Origin: Aerococcus sanguinicola | GTDB taxonomy: Bacteria; Bacillota; Bacilli; Lactobacillales; Aerococcaceae | Reading direction: 5' to 3' | Assembly: GCF_001543145.1 (NCBI RefSeq) | Contig: NZ_CP014160.1 | Location: 62,001-126,000 of the forward strand | DNA: 64,000 bases | Program-made: the position numbers and the translations under genes | Notes under the pieces: generated by a model | What the model was told of the DNA's origin: nothing | Database searches by the model: none | What the model saw: the letters and a program-made list of their open reading frames with translations, nothing else | Part shown: positions 27,288-35,320 of the stretch, one piece after another | Layout: every line of letters begins with the position of its first letter | Numbering within the stretch: the stretch's first letter is position 1

Positions 27288-27587
27288 GTGTTAGCAGAAA
27301 ATTTAAAATTTTTGCGCGAAAAAAATAATTACTACCAAAAGGATATCGCCAAAAAGCTCAACCGTAAAACAAATTCAACAATTTCGGACTGGGAAAATGG
27401 TAAGTATACCCCATCCCTGGTCGAAGAATTAGCCGCCATATACCATGTCGGCATTGACGAGCTCTTGAAAGAAGATTTACGAGAAAAATACCAGAGTCCT
27501 AGCGACCAACTCATAGAAATTTATGAATCCCTAGATACCGATAAACAAGCTCAGCTGCTTCACTATGCCCAAGACTTAAAGGAATAA
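27288..27587 (+). CDS. XRE family transcriptional regulator (99 residues)
   Basis: The N-terminal 60 residues form an XRE helix-turn-helix (KFLREKNNYYQKDIAKKL, then STISDWENGKYTPSLVEELA). A short acidic helical tail of about 35 residues is probably for dimerisation. A TTG at 27282 touches the AAGGAGG ribosome site, so the GTG at 27288, seven bases away, is the likelier start. It is divergent from the 66-residue regulator. Targets are unknown beyond likely self-regulation through the intergenic palindromes. Confidence 0.85.
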   Translation: MLAENLKFLREKNNYYQKDIAKKLNRKTNSTISDWENGKYTPSLVEELAAIYHVGIDELLKEDLREKYQSPSDQLIEIYESLDTDKQAQLLHYAQDLKE

Positions 27588-27591
27588 AAAA

Positions 27592-27636
27592 GAGAATCTA
27601 CCCACTAGCAACTAGTGACGTGTAGATTCTCTTTTA
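27592..27636 (+). terminator. Terminator of the XRE gene
   Basis: AAGAGAATCTAC pairs with GTAGATTCTCTT, with an inner CACTAG/CTAGTG helix, and is followed by TTTT. Confidence 0.85.
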
Positions 27637-27654
27637 TTGTGTTCAATTTTATTA

Positions 27655-27732
27655 GGGGCGCAATAAGACTTCCAGGATGGCCTGCTAACTTGCTCTAATC
27701 ATCCAAGCCTAACCGACAAGTCTCACACCCTA
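27655..27732. repeat. Degenerate first unit of the palindrome array
   Basis: The stretch ends with the family tail TCTCACACCCTA. Outer arms AGACTT/AAGTCT and inner arms GGATG/CATCC can pair. The header TAGTCGGGTTCG is missing, and the region is shorter than a full unit. Confidence 0.5.
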
Positions 27733-27850
27733 TAGTCGGGTTCGGTCGCGCAGCTTCCTTGTCAGTTCACAAGTCTCCGCCGCAGTCTTGCAGACTGCTC
27801 TGGTGACTTGCTTCAGTGAAAGGAAGCTACCCGCGCTCCCTCACACCCTG
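27733..27850 (+). repeat. Array unit 1
   Basis: P2 is AGCTTCCTT (27752-27760) with AAGGAAGCT (27820-27828). Inner helices are TTCAC/GTGAA, AAGTC/GACTT and GCAGTC/GACTGC. P1 is a short GCGC/GCGC. The core between the P2 arms is nearly identical to that of unit 5. Confidence 0.85.
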
Positions 27851-27971
27851 TAGTCGGGTTCGAGCGCACAGAAGTGGCTTCTCTTCACAAAAGTCTTTCG
27901 AAGGCTTCCAGCCTTCTCTAGTCTTTTGCTCCAGAGGTCCACTTCTACCCGTGCGCTCTCACACCCTTGTC
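27851..27971 (+). repeat. Array unit 2
   Basis: P1 is AGCGCAC (27863-27869) with GTGCGCT (27951-27957). P2 is AGAAGTGG (27870-27877) with CCACTTCT (27939-27946). P3 is CAAAAG/CTTTTG and P4 is GAAGGC/GCCTTC with loop TTCCA. Confidence 0.88.
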
Positions 27972-28089
27972 TAGTCGGGTTCAGGCTAGCAGAAATAGCT
28001 CCTCTTCATCAAAAGCCGCCGAAGTCTTTTAGACTTCTCTGGCTTTTGGTGAAGAGGTCTATTTCTCCCGCTAGCCTTCACACCCTGTG
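27972..28089 (+). repeat. Array unit 3
   Basis: P1 is GGCTAGC (27984-27990) with GCTAGCC (28070-28076). P2 is AGAAATAG (27991-27998) with CTATTTCT (28059-28066). A 17-bp helix with one mismatch pairs CCTCTTCATCAAAAGCC with GGCTTTTGGTGAAGAGG. P4 is GAAGTC/GACTTC. Confidence 0.88.
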
Positions 28090-28212
28090 TAGTCGGGTTC
28101 GCAGTTGCAGACTTGCAGTGACTTCACCCAATCGGAACGATCGGCTAAAGCCGCTCTTTTCCGTTTGGGCTCCAGTCATTCAAGTCTGATCGCAACTGCT
28201 CACACCCTTATT
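28090..28212 (+). repeat. Array unit 4
   Basis: P1 is GCAGTTGC/GCAACTGC and P2 is AGACTTG/CAAGTCT. These are followed by TGACT/AGTCA, CCCAA/TTGGG, CGGAA/TTCCG and P4 CGGC/GCCG. Loop 1 reads TTCAC opposite GCTCCAG, as in the other units, although every helix differs. Confidence 0.88.
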
Positions 28213-28335
28213 TAGTCGGGTTCGGGCTGGCAACTTTCGTGTCACTTCACAAGTCTCCGCCGCAGTCTTACAGACTGCTCTGGTGACTTGCTTCAGTGAA
28301 CGAAAGTTAACCGCCAGCCCTCTCACCCTTATTTA
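28213..28335 (+). repeat. Array unit 5, overlapping the end of the transaldolase gene
   Basis: P1 is GGGCTGGC/GCCAGCCC and P2 is AACTTTCG/CGAAAGTT. The inner part is the same as in unit 1 apart from single-base differences. Its tail CACCCTTATTTA contains the stop and last codons of the minus-strand transaldolase gene (stop 28331-28329). Confidence 0.85.
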
Positions 28336-28976
28336 TTAGAGAAGTTTTCCCAGTCTTTGAGGAAGCCTTCGATTCCGGAGTCGGTTAGGGGATGTTTCCA
28401 TAATTTAGGGAATAATTTGCCTGGGATGGTAGCGATGTGAGCGCCGCGTCGAACGACTTCTTCAAAGTGAGGCAGGGTCCGGATGCTGGCGGCAATAATT
28501 TCCGTATCATAGCCATAGAAGTCCAGCATGTCTCGAATATCAGAAATCAGGGCATAAGCGTCTGTCCCTATATCTTCTAAACGACCGACAAAAGGACTCA
28601 CATAGCTAGCTCCAGCCTTGGCAGCCATGACCGCTTGGCTGAGGGTAAAGACCAGGGTTACATTGGTCTTGATGCCTTCTCCTGCCAATTGGTGGACGGC
28701 AGCCAGGCCAGCTTCGGTCATGGGGATTTTAACGACTACATTATCTGCCCACTTAGCCAATTCACGTGCCTCTTTGACCATACCTTCTGTATCTAAACTC
28801 ACCACTTCCGCGCTAACAGGCCCATCGACAACGGAACAAATTTCCTTAATCACTTCCTCAAAAGGCCGTCCCTCACGCGCGATGATGCTGGGATTAGTTG
28901 TTACCCCATCCACCAAGCCCAAAGCAGCGATGCGTTTAATTTCATCCACATTGGCTGTATCTAGGAAAAATTTCAC
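28329..28976 (-). CDS. fsa: Transaldolase, fructose-6-phosphate aldolase (TalC/FSA) type
   Basis: The short 215-residue form of transaldolase. It begins [13 protein letters not shown], has GVTTNPSI, the Schiff-base lysine in VVVKIPMT (about residue 84) and [11 protein letters not shown], and ends with a helical tail. It interconverts sedoheptulose-7-phosphate and glyceraldehyde-3-phosphate with erythrose-4-phosphate and fructose-6-phosphate, or splits fructose-6-phosphate in FSA members. The GTG start has a GGGGGAG ribosome site. Its last codons fall in the tail of palindrome unit 5. Confidence 0.95.
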   Translation of the reverse strand: MKFFLDTANVDEIKRIAALGLVDGVTTNPSIIAREGRPFEEVIKEICSVVDGPVSAEVVSLDTEGMVKEARELAKWADNVVVKIPMTEAGLAAVHQLAGEGIKTNVTLVFTLSQAVMAAKAGASYVSPFVGRLEDIGTDAYALISDIRDMLDFYGYDTEIIAASIRTLPHFEEVVRRGAHIATIPGKLFPKLWKHPLTDSGIEGFLKDWENFSNK

Positions 28977-29474
28977 CTGATCTCCCCCTTATAATCATTT
29001 TCTAATTTTATATCCTCATTCTACCACACCCTGCCAAGACCTAACAAGCCATATCCCAGTTAAAAAGTTTTAGGCAATTGAAATATAAATGTTGGCAGGG
29101 ATTTCAAGTGTCTTCCTATAAAAGCTGAGCATAGTCGCAAGCTTGCTAGGTAGAATGAGAAAATAATAAGATAGTGATTGAGCAATAAATATACAAGAAT
29201 TGATATATCTTTAGCTTCTTGCTTTTGCTTAAACCTTTACTCCAATATTTTAAAACTGAGTTTGCCTCTATTTTTACAAGATTTCTTTACATATCAACAG
29301 TTATTCCGTATAATTTTGCTTATGTAGAAAGTATTAATTTTTTCTATATGAACAATGATTAGCTGAATCTATATTTAGCAGTAAAGGAGACGGTTGCTAT
29401 TCGATAAGGAGTGATTTTTGGGGTTCTTGAGATGTTGCGAGATATAAAGAAAAGTTAAGTTAAAGGAGTATTTT
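28977..29474. other. AT-rich intergenic region
   Basis: About 500 bp, clearly richer in A/T than its surroundings. It holds the ribosome site of the transaldolase gene, a good plus-strand promoter at 29286-29314 and a leader of about 150 nt before the next gene. I see no credible ORF and no riboswitch that I recognise. Confidence 0.6.
29286..29314 (+). promoter_or_regulatory. Sigma-A promoter of the DUF4352-type gene
   Basis: TTTACA (29286-29291), a 17-bp spacer and a perfect TATAAT (29309-29314). The predicted leader is about 150 nt. Confidence 0.65.
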
Positions 29475-30047
29475 ATGGCAAAAAAATATTACGATGAAAA
29501 TGGAAATGAAGTGAAACGCGGTGGCTGTCTTAAATGGATTGGTATAGGTATAATAGTCATTATTGTTCTTATTATTCTTGGGGCTATTTTTAGCAATGGA
29601 GAAAATAATTTAGATATTGCAGATTCAGGAGACAATCAGACCTCTCAAAATCAATCAGTTAAAGAGGGGAAAAAATCATTAGCAGTTGGTGATAGCGCAG
29701 AAATTGATAATATTAAATTCACTGTTAATAGTGTTGAATTTACAGATGAACGAAATCAATTTGCAGAATCTAATCCTGAACGCGTCATCAAAATTAATTA
29801 TACTCTTGAAAATGGTCAGGACGAGGATTACGCATTTGGTATCGATACCCAACTCTATGTTGATGGTAAAAAAGCGAATACCTACCCTCTAGGAGGCATA
29901 GATGGAGACATTGGTTTTGGGTCTGTATCAGCTGGACGAACTGTAGACAGTTCCGTTTACTATGGTGTAGATGGCCAAGATATCGAACTAGAATGGCAGC
30001 CGATGTTCAGCACGAAGGATAAAGCTATCTGGAAATTGAGCGAATAA
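29475..30047 (+). CDS. DUF4352-like membrane-anchored extracellular protein
   Basis: The 190-residue protein has a short basic cytoplasmic N-terminus, one strong membrane helix (about 20-40, WIGIGIIVIIVLIILGAIF), a Ser/Asn/Gln-rich linker, and a C-terminal beta-rich domain from about residue 70. The domain opens GDSAEIDNIKFTVNSVEFTD, the pattern of DUF4352/immunoglobulin-like proteins of Firmicutes. Function is unknown. Base composition is AT-rich relative to the housekeeping genes around it, consistent with recent acquisition. The AAAGGAG ribosome site is good. Confidence 0.75.
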   Translation: MAKKYYDENGNEVKRGGCLKWIGIGIIVIIVLIILGAIFSNGENNLDIADSGDNQTSQNQSVKEGKKSLAVGDSAEIDNIKFTVNSVEFTDERNQFAESNPERVIKINYTLENGQDEDYAFGIDTQLYVDGKKANTYPLGGIDGDIGFGSVSAGRTVDSSVYYGVDGQDIELEWQPMFSTKDKAIWKLSE

Positions 30048-30052
30048 ATACA

Positions 30053-30090
30053 AACCCACTTCCTTATATGATTGGAAGTGGGTATTTTTT
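30053..30090 (+). terminator. Terminator of the DUF4352-type gene
   Basis: ACCCACTTCC pairs perfectly with GGAAGTGGGT across a 10-nt loop and is followed by a T run. Confidence 0.85.
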
Positions 30091-30248
30091 AATAAACAAC
30101 AAACATTCAATATAGCTTATAGCTTTTCATTACTAGCTTCCTTTAGATTGACTATGTTAATATAAGTAGGAGTAGTAGCAATCATTCTGCAGCAAATGAG
30201 AAAATTTATTTTCTTTCTCTTTATTGTAGCAAAAGGAGACGATAGGCA

Positions 30249-30443
30249 ATGGATATTCTATCCAAAGAACAACTTTATGAGCTCATCACTACTGAAAGCA
30301 GGTACCGTATGTCTAAAGAGCTAGGCATTAGTCAGAATACGCTGTCCAACTACGCCAATAAAGTGACTCCAATCGGGAAAATGTCTTTAGATAACGCTAT
30401 TAAACTGACTGCCTATGCTAAGAAATTACAGAGCGAAGCTTAA
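30249..30443 (+). CDS. Small helix-turn-helix protein (64 residues)
   Basis: A short basic protein whose middle (YRMSKELGISQNTLSNYANKVT) reads as a helix-turn-helix, and a following helix (MSLDNAIKLTAYAKKLQ) completes a minimal XRE-like fold. The AAAGGAG ribosome site is good. It is AT-rich, and 12 bp later comes a second tiny ORF with its own AGGAGG, so the two probably form an operon. It may be a plasmid- or element-derived regulator. No partner or target can be named. Confidence 0.6.
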   Translation: MDILSKEQLYELITTESRYRMSKELGISQNTLSNYANKVTPIGKMSLDNAIKLTAYAKKLQSEA

Positions 30444-30455
30444 GGAGGCAGAAGA

Positions 30456-30561
30456 ATGTCTGAAGTAAAAAACGAAAAAAATTCAAGAGAGACAAGTAAA
30501 ATTAATAAAAAAGCAAATTAAACAACATCAGGATGTATTTATTCGCTTAAAGGATAAGTAA
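30456..30561 (+). pseudogene. Tiny ORF split by an A7 tract
   Basis: An ATG at 30456 follows AAGGAGG at good spacing but gives only 21 codons. Removing one A from the seven at 30475-30481 yields a 34-residue, strongly basic helical peptide: MSEVKNEKIQERQVKLIKKQ followed by IKQHQDVFIRLKDK. The longer version looks the more natural protein. It follows the HTH gene by 12 bp. No family is recognised. The break could be a read error, a mutation or slippage. Confidence 0.4.
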
Positions 30562-30674
30562 GCAGTTCCAATCATTAAAGTGATTGGTATTAAATGACGA
30601 AAATTATCTCGAGCCAAGTGTGAATAAAAAGTTCAACTTCCCCTCAGCTATCCAAAGACTAAATCTCCAGTTCC

Positions 30675-30700
30675 AGCACACCAGAAAAGTGTGCTTTTTT
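30675..30700 (+). terminator. Terminator of the small HTH operon
   Basis: AGCACAC pairs with GTGTGCT across seven bases and is followed by TTTTTT. Confidence 0.75.
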
Positions 30701-30737
30701 GTATTTACAGGCACCCTATAAATTCCCAGCTAAATAA

Positions 30738-30788
30738 AAAAAGTCCAGGGTCGTCTGATGGATGGACCACCACGACAACACTGGACAT
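30738..30788 (-). terminator. Terminator of the suf operon
   Basis: On the minus strand TGTCCAG and GTCGT pair with ACGAC and CTGGACT, and seven T follow. It lies about 120 bp after the sufB stop. Confidence 0.75.
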
Positions 30789-30911
30789 CTCTAGCTATTT
30801 TATAAAAATTGCCGCACAGATTTTTTCTTGGGACAATCTAAGGGGCAAGATTTGAAGAGATTAGCGAGGACAGAGCTAAGAAAGGCCTGTCCATCAGCAT
30901 CCTATCAAGTT

Positions 30912-32312
30912 CTAGCCGACAGACCCTTCCATTTCATAGGAAATCAGCCGGTTCAATTCAACCGCATATTCCAATGGAAGTTCCTTGGAGAAGGGTTCTA
31001 CAAAGCCCATGATGATCATCTCAGTCGCTTGGGCTTCGGTAAGGCCCCGGCTCATGAGATAGTAGAGCTGTTCTTCTGAAATTTTGGAGACCTTGGCCTC
31101 GTGTTCCAGGTCAACTTGGGAGTTATGGATCTCATTCATCGGAATAGTATCTGACTTGGAGTCCTTGTCGATCAGGATAGTATCGCATTCAATGTGGGAC
31201 TTAGAACCCTTAGAATTTTTACCAAATTTAACATCCCCTAGGTAGTCGGTGATTCCTGACCCCTTGGCGATCGACTTGGAGATAATGGAAGATGAGGTAT
31301 GAGGGGCATTGTGGATCATCTTGGCCCCAGTATGTTGGTGCTGGCCTGAATTCGCAAAGGCGACAGACAACATGGTTCCCCGGGCTCCTTCGCCATCCAA
31401 GTAGCAAGATGGGTATTTTTGGGTAAGCTTGGCGCCAAGGTTGCCGTCTACCCATTCCATGGTCGCATTTTTACCAACCTTGGACCGTTTGGTAACCAGG
31501 TTGTAAACATTGTCCGACCAGTTTTGGATGGTGGAATAGCGGCAGTAACCGCCTTCTTCAACGAAAATCTCAACAATAGCGGCGTGCAGGCTGTTGGCCG
31601 AATAAGTTGGGGCGGTACAACCTTCGATGTATTCCACAGAGGCCCCTTCGTCAACAATAATTAAGGTCCGTTCGAACTGCCCCATACTTTCGTCGTTCAT
31701 CCGGAAGTAAGTTTGGAGTGGGATGTCAACCTTAACGCCCTTAGGCACATAGATAAAGGTCCCCCCTGACCAGACACTGGAGTTGAGCGCCGCTTGGAAG
31801 TTATCCGATGGGGGCACTAAAGTGGCGAAATATTTTTTGAAGAGTTCAGGATATTCTTTCAAGGCCGTATCGGTATCGGTGAAAATAACCCCTTGGTCTT
31901 CATAAATCGCCTTGGTGTTGTGGTAAACGGCTTCAGATTCATACTGGGCCACGACCCCGGCTAGGCTATCCCGTTCAGCTTGAGGAATACCAATCCGTTC
32001 AAAGGTTTCTTTAATCTTTTCAGGGACATCATCCCAGGTTCTGGAGTTCGTATCTGACTTCTTCTTATACAGGGTAATGTCATTTAAGTTTAAGTCGGAG
32101 ATATCTGGGTTCCAGTCCGGAATGTGACTGTTTTGAAAGCGTTTAAGGCTTTTGAGTCGGAAGTCTAACATCCACTCAGGTTCTTCTTTTTGGGCGGATA
32201 TTTCACGGATGACTTCCTCGGTTAGGCCGGTATCAATCCCAATTTCAACTTTGGAATCCACATCGTCGTGAAAACCATATTTATAATCATCAATTACTGG
32301 AAGTTCACTCAT
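30912..32312 (-). CDS. sufB: Fe-S cluster assembly protein SufB
   Basis: The 466-residue scaffold component of the SufBC(2)D complex, which builds Fe-S clusters. It shows the SufB beta-helix core with [20 protein letters not shown] (conserved Cys) and ends with the shared SufB/SufD motif [22 protein letters not shown]. It is the last gene of sufC-sufD-sufS-sufU-sufB, directly abutting sufU. This order is the standard Firmicutes suf operon. Confidence 0.97.
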   Translation of the reverse strand: MSELPVIDDYKYGFHDDVDSKVEIGIDTGLTEEVIREISAQKEEPEWMLDFRLKSLKRFQNSHIPDWNPDISDLNLNDITLYKKKSDTNSRTWDDVPEKIKETFERIGIPQAERDSLAGVVAQYESEAVYHNTKAIYEDQGVIFTDTDTALKEYPELFKKYFATLVPPSDNFQAALNSSVWSGGTFIYVPKGVKVDIPLQTYFRMNDESMGQFERTLIIVDEGASVEYIEGCTAPTYSANSLHAAIVEIFVEEGGYCRYSTIQNWSDNVYNLVTKRSKVGKNATMEWVDGNLGAKLTQKYPSCYLDGEGARGTMLSVAFANSGQHQHTGAKMIHNAPHTSSSIISKSIAKGSGITDYLGDVKFGKNSKGSKSHIECDTILIDKDSKSDTIPMNEIHNSQVDLEHEAKVSKISEEQLYYLMSRGLTEAQATEMIIMGFVEPFSKELPLEYAVELNRLISYEMEGSVG

Positions 32313-32798
32313 TTATTCGTCTTCCCCCTCTTCTACATCTTCTTCAACTGTTTCTTCGTCACTATGAATACCTTCTTGGAGGGCCTGCCAACCTAAAGTG
32401 GCACACTTGACCCGGGCCGGAAACTTGCGGACTCCAGATAGGAGGGAAGCTTCGCCGAGTTGGTCATGGTAGTCAGTGTCCTCATCCAATTCAGGCAAGG
32501 TAATCATTTCATTAAAATTCTGAGCTAAGCTAAGGGCTTCTTCCACAGTCTTGCCCTTAATTAAGTCCGTCATCATACTAGTACTTGCCGTAGAGATAGC
32601 ACAACCTTGGCCATGGAAGGCGAGGTCAGTGATCTTGTCATCTTCGATCTTCAAGTCTAGGAAGATGACGTCACCGCAAGTTGGATTGAGCATTTCAATG
32701 GTCTGAGTGGCCTGATCCAAAGCCCCATGGTGGTGGGGGTTTTGGTAGTGGTCCACGATGACGGCGCGGTATAGATTTTCCATTTTAGATAAAGCCAT
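32313..32798 (-). CDS. sufU: Fe-S cluster assembly protein SufU
   Basis: A 161-residue zinc-dependent sulfurtransferase that accepts persulfide from SufS. Zinc ligands are visible as Cys41 and Asp43 (NPTCGDV), a cysteine in GQGCAIST and another in KCATLGW. The C-terminal 20 residues are strongly acidic. The start overlaps the end of sufS by 14 bp, and GGAGGAA lies 12 bases before it. Confidence 0.96.
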   Translation of the reverse strand: MALSKMENLYRAVIVDHYQNPHHHGALDQATQTIEMLNPTCGDVIFLDLKIEDDKITDLAFHGQGCAISTASTSMMTDLIKGKTVEEALSLAQNFNEMITLPELDEDTDYHDQLGEASLLSGVRKFPARVKCATLGWQALQEGIHSDEETVEEDVEEGEDE

Positions 32799-34014
32799 CG
32801 GTGAAAAATTCCTCCACTTCTTTTAAGGCGCTGACTAAGCGGTCAACATCAGCTTTCGTGTTATAGTAAGCGAAACTCGCCCGGGCAGTTGCCCCTTGAC
32901 AGAGTTCCCGCATCAATACCTGGGCGCAGTGGTGGCCGGCCCGGACAGCAACGCCCAGTTGGTCAAGACCAGTTGCCAGATCATGGGGGTGGACCCCTGC
33001 CAGGTTGAAGCTAATCACGCCATGGTGGTGGTCCGGATCAGCAGAGCCGTATATAGCCACCGCCTCATAATCAGCTAGGGCGGCCATAGCATAGCGGGTG
33101 AGTTCTTTTTCGTGGTCAGCAATGGCCGCCATCCCACCGACGCTCTCAATCCAATCGAGAGCCGCCGAAAAGGCAACCACACCGGCTATATTTTGCGTTC
33201 CGCCTTCGAATTTGTAAGGGAGCTCTGCCCAGGTACTTGACTCGCGTTGAACCAGGGTAATCATCTCGCCCCCGTATTCCAAGGGTTCCATGTCTTCGAG
33301 AAGCTCGCGCTTGCCATAGAGGACGCCAACCCCGGTCGGTCCGTAGACTTTGTGGGCACTGAAGCAATAGAAGTCGCAGTCCAGGGCCTGGACATCAACG
33401 GGTAAGTGGGCCGCTCCCTGGGCCCCGTCCACTACGATATAGCCCTGGTTATCATGGATTACTTGAGCCAGGGCTTGGATATCTTGGGCAGACCCGAGCA
33501 CATTGGAGACATGGGAGATAGCCAGGATCTTGGTCCGGTCGCTTATCGCTTCCTTCAGATCTTCGGCTGTCCAGACCCCCTCCTGGTTCATCTCCAGATA
33601 GCGCAACTTAGCCTGGTTACGCTTAGCCGCCTCTTGCCAAGGGATAAGGTTGGAATGGTGCTCAATAGGCGAGATTAAAATTTCATCGCCCGCTTCAAGC
33701 ACCTTGTCCGCAAAGCTGCGGGCAATCCAGTTGAGTCCCTGAGTCGTGCCCTTGGTGAAGATAATTTCTTCTCTTTGAGCGGCATTGATAAAGGCCTGCA
33801 CCTTGTCGCGAGTCCTTTCATAGGCCTCGGTTGCCCGGTTGGCTAGGGTATGGACCCCGCGGTGGATATTGGCATTGTCGTGGAGATAATAAGCTTCTAG
33901 GGCATCAATCACTGCCTGAGGTTTCTGAGTGGTTGCTGCATTATCCAAGTAGACCAGGTCTTCATCATTCACTCGTTGATTGAGAATGGGGAAATCCTGA
34001 TAAATATTAGTCAT
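32785..34014 (-). CDS. sufS: Cysteine desulfurase SufS
   Basis: PLP-dependent enzyme that removes sulfur from cysteine for cluster assembly. The protein is 409 residues from the preferred ATG at 34014; a TTG two codons earlier is the alternative. It shows YLDNAATTQKP at the N-terminus, the PLP lysine in FSAHKVYGPTGVG, and the persulfide cysteine in GHHCAQVL. It overlaps sufD by 8 bp, so translation is coupled. Confidence 0.96.
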   Translation of the reverse strand: MTNIYQDFPILNQRVNDEDLVYLDNAATTQKPQAVIDALEAYYLHDNANIHRGVHTLANRATEAYERTRDKVQAFINAAQREEIIFTKGTTQGLNWIARSFADKVLEAGDEILISPIEHHSNLIPWQEAAKRNQAKLRYLEMNQEGVWTAEDLKEAISDRTKILAISHVSNVLGSAQDIQALAQVIHDNQGYIVVDGAQGAAHLPVDVQALDCDFYCFSAHKVYGPTGVGVLYGKRELLEDMEPLEYGGEMITLVQRESSTWAELPYKFEGGTQNIAGVVAFSAALDWIESVGGMAAIADHEKELTRYAMAALADYEAVAIYGSADPDHHHGVISFNLAGVHPHDLATGLDQLGVAVRAGHHCAQVLMRELCQGATARASFAYYNTKADVDRLVSALKEVEEFFTDGFI

Positions 34015-35302
34015 TGTCAATAGCCATCAACTTCTTATCTATAATTTCAATTAATTCTTCACGCATTTCTTGTAAAGGAATCGCTACAATCACACTACCT
34101 AAGAAGCCACGAATTACTAAGCGTTGGGCTTCTTTGCCGGAAATCCCCCGGCTCATCAGATAGTAGAGTTCTTCCTGGTCGACCCGGCCCATGGAAGCGG
34201 CGTGGCCTGCCGTCACATCATTTTCGTCGATCAATAAGATAGGGTTGACATCGCCCCGCGCCCGGTCAGAGAACATCAGGATCCGTTCTTCTTGTTGGGC
34301 GTCAGCGCCGACTGCCCCGCGGTAGATGTGGCCAATCCCATTAAAGGCCAAGCGTGAGCGGTCGAGGATGACCCCTTTTTGGTAGATATGACCGACGCTA
34401 TGGCGGCCATAGTTAGAAACTCGGGAGTTGACCCCTTGCGTTTGCTTGCCATCCGAGATGCCGACCACATTCACATAGCTGACCGAGCCATCTCCGATCA
34501 ATTCAGCATTGTAGTCAGCGACCACATTACCATCGTTAAGCATACCGACGGCCCAATCAATCCGCGCTTCAGGGCCACAGTGACCGCGGCGTGTGATAAA
34601 GCCCGTCGTATTTTCGCCGAGTTCGTCCAAGGCAGCATAGTGGACTTCCGCATGGTCAGCCGCAATGATTTCGGTCAAGATATTAGCCGAATTGGCTTGG
34701 TCGCCATGCGTTTGGAAGCGTTCCACAAAGCTGAACTTGGCATGGGCTTCTGCCACAATCAAGACATGGTGGTTATAAGCCAAGTCTTGGCTGGCATCTT
34801 GGAAGGCGTTAACCACAATCGGTTCTTCAACCTGCACATTTTCAGGAACATAGAGGAAGACCCCACTATTCATATAGGCCGTATGGTAAGCGGTAATCTT
34901 GTTGTCGCCTGGTTTAGCGGCCTTGGTCATATAATAGTCCTTGAAGAAGTCTGGATAGGCTTGCATGGCTTCGAAGATATCCATCAAGATAACCCCTTGG
35001 TCCTTCAAGTTCTGGCTCAAGTCCAAGCTCAGGGTCTGGTCGCCGAATTGGTTCATGAGGGCTTCTTGGCCATGGTGTTGGTAGCGCTCATCCAATTCAA
35101 AGTCTGTGGTCCCTTCCCCCTGGATCTTGGCTCCATAAAGAGGCCAGCGTTTGACATCCATCTTAGGGGTATCAGGTAAGTCTAAGTGATCAATATTTTG
35201 AAAAGCTTTCTCTCTCAAGGCAAGTAAAAATGCAGGTTCCTTTTTAGCTTGGGAGAAGGCTTGTATGGCTTGCCAGTCTTTCTGGCTCATTTGTTCTGAC
35301 AT
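34007..35302 (-). CDS. sufD: Fe-S cluster assembly protein SufD
   Basis: The 431-residue partner of SufB in the SufBC(2)D complex. It has a helical N-terminal region, a right-handed beta-helix core (ARIDWAVGMLNDGNVVADYN) and the C-terminal motif [23 protein letters not shown] shared with SufB. It lacks the SufB cluster-site cysteine motif. It lies 18 bp after sufC. Confidence 0.96.
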   Translation of the reverse strand: MSEQMSQKDWQAIQAFSQAKKEPAFLLALREKAFQNIDHLDLPDTPKMDVKRWPLYGAKIQGEGTTDFELDERYQHHGQEALMNQFGDQTLSLDLSQNLKDQGVILMDIFEAMQAYPDFFKDYYMTKAAKPGDNKITAYHTAYMNSGVFLYVPENVQVEEPIVVNAFQDASQDLAYNHHVLIVAEAHAKFSFVERFQTHGDQANSANILTEIIAADHAEVHYAALDELGENTTGFITRRGHCGPEARIDWAVGMLNDGNVVADYNAELIGDGSVSYVNVVGISDGKQTQGVNSRVSNYGRHSVGHIYQKGVILDRSRLAFNGIGHIYRGAVGADAQQEERILMFSDRARGDVNPILLIDENDVTAGHAASMGRVDQEELYYLMSRGISGKEAQRLVIRGFLGSVIVAIPLQEMREELIEIIDKKLMAIDND

Positions 35303-35320
35303 AGAATCCTCCCTTATCAG

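Larger units (their letters stand above)
27733..28335. repeat. Tandem array of five palindromic units (118-123 bp each)
   Basis: Five units in the same orientation each begin TAGTCGGGTTC(G/A) and end TC(A/T)CACCC or similar, joined head to tail with 1-5 variable bases. Each folds into a long rod: P1 (7-8 bp), P2 (7-9 bp), internal loop 1 (CTTCAC opposite GCTCCAG), P3, internal loop 2 (CCGCCG-like opposite CTCTGG), P4 (4-6 bp) and a 3-5 nt terminal loop. Arm sequences differ from unit to unit, yet the main helices pair fully within each unit. There is no ORF and no cas gene, and there are no constant repeats with unique spacers. The array lies between convergent genes and could be transcribed from either side. 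Confidence 0.9.

Noticed and set aside
26907..27587. Prophage immunity region
   Set aside because: Two XRE regulators alone are present; there are no integrase, replication or structural phage genes nearby.
27741..27750. tRNA T-arm in the header GGGTTCG
   Set aside because: The header resembles a T-loop start, but no acceptor, D or anticodon arm can be built around it in any unit.
27733..28335. CRISPR array
   Set aside because: The repeated parts are short end motifs, the interiors are palindromes rather than unique spacers, the unit length is about 120 bp, and no cas gene is present.
27733..28335. Integron attC (VCR-like) cassette array
   Set aside because: Unit length and folded, sequence-variable arms are reminiscent, but there is no integrase, no cassette ORF between units and no attC core consensus. 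Kept only as a mechanistic analogy.
34379..35179. 266-codon open frame on the plus strand
   Set aside because: It is fully antisense to sufD, lacks a ribosome site and shows no domain; it is a shadow of the real gene.
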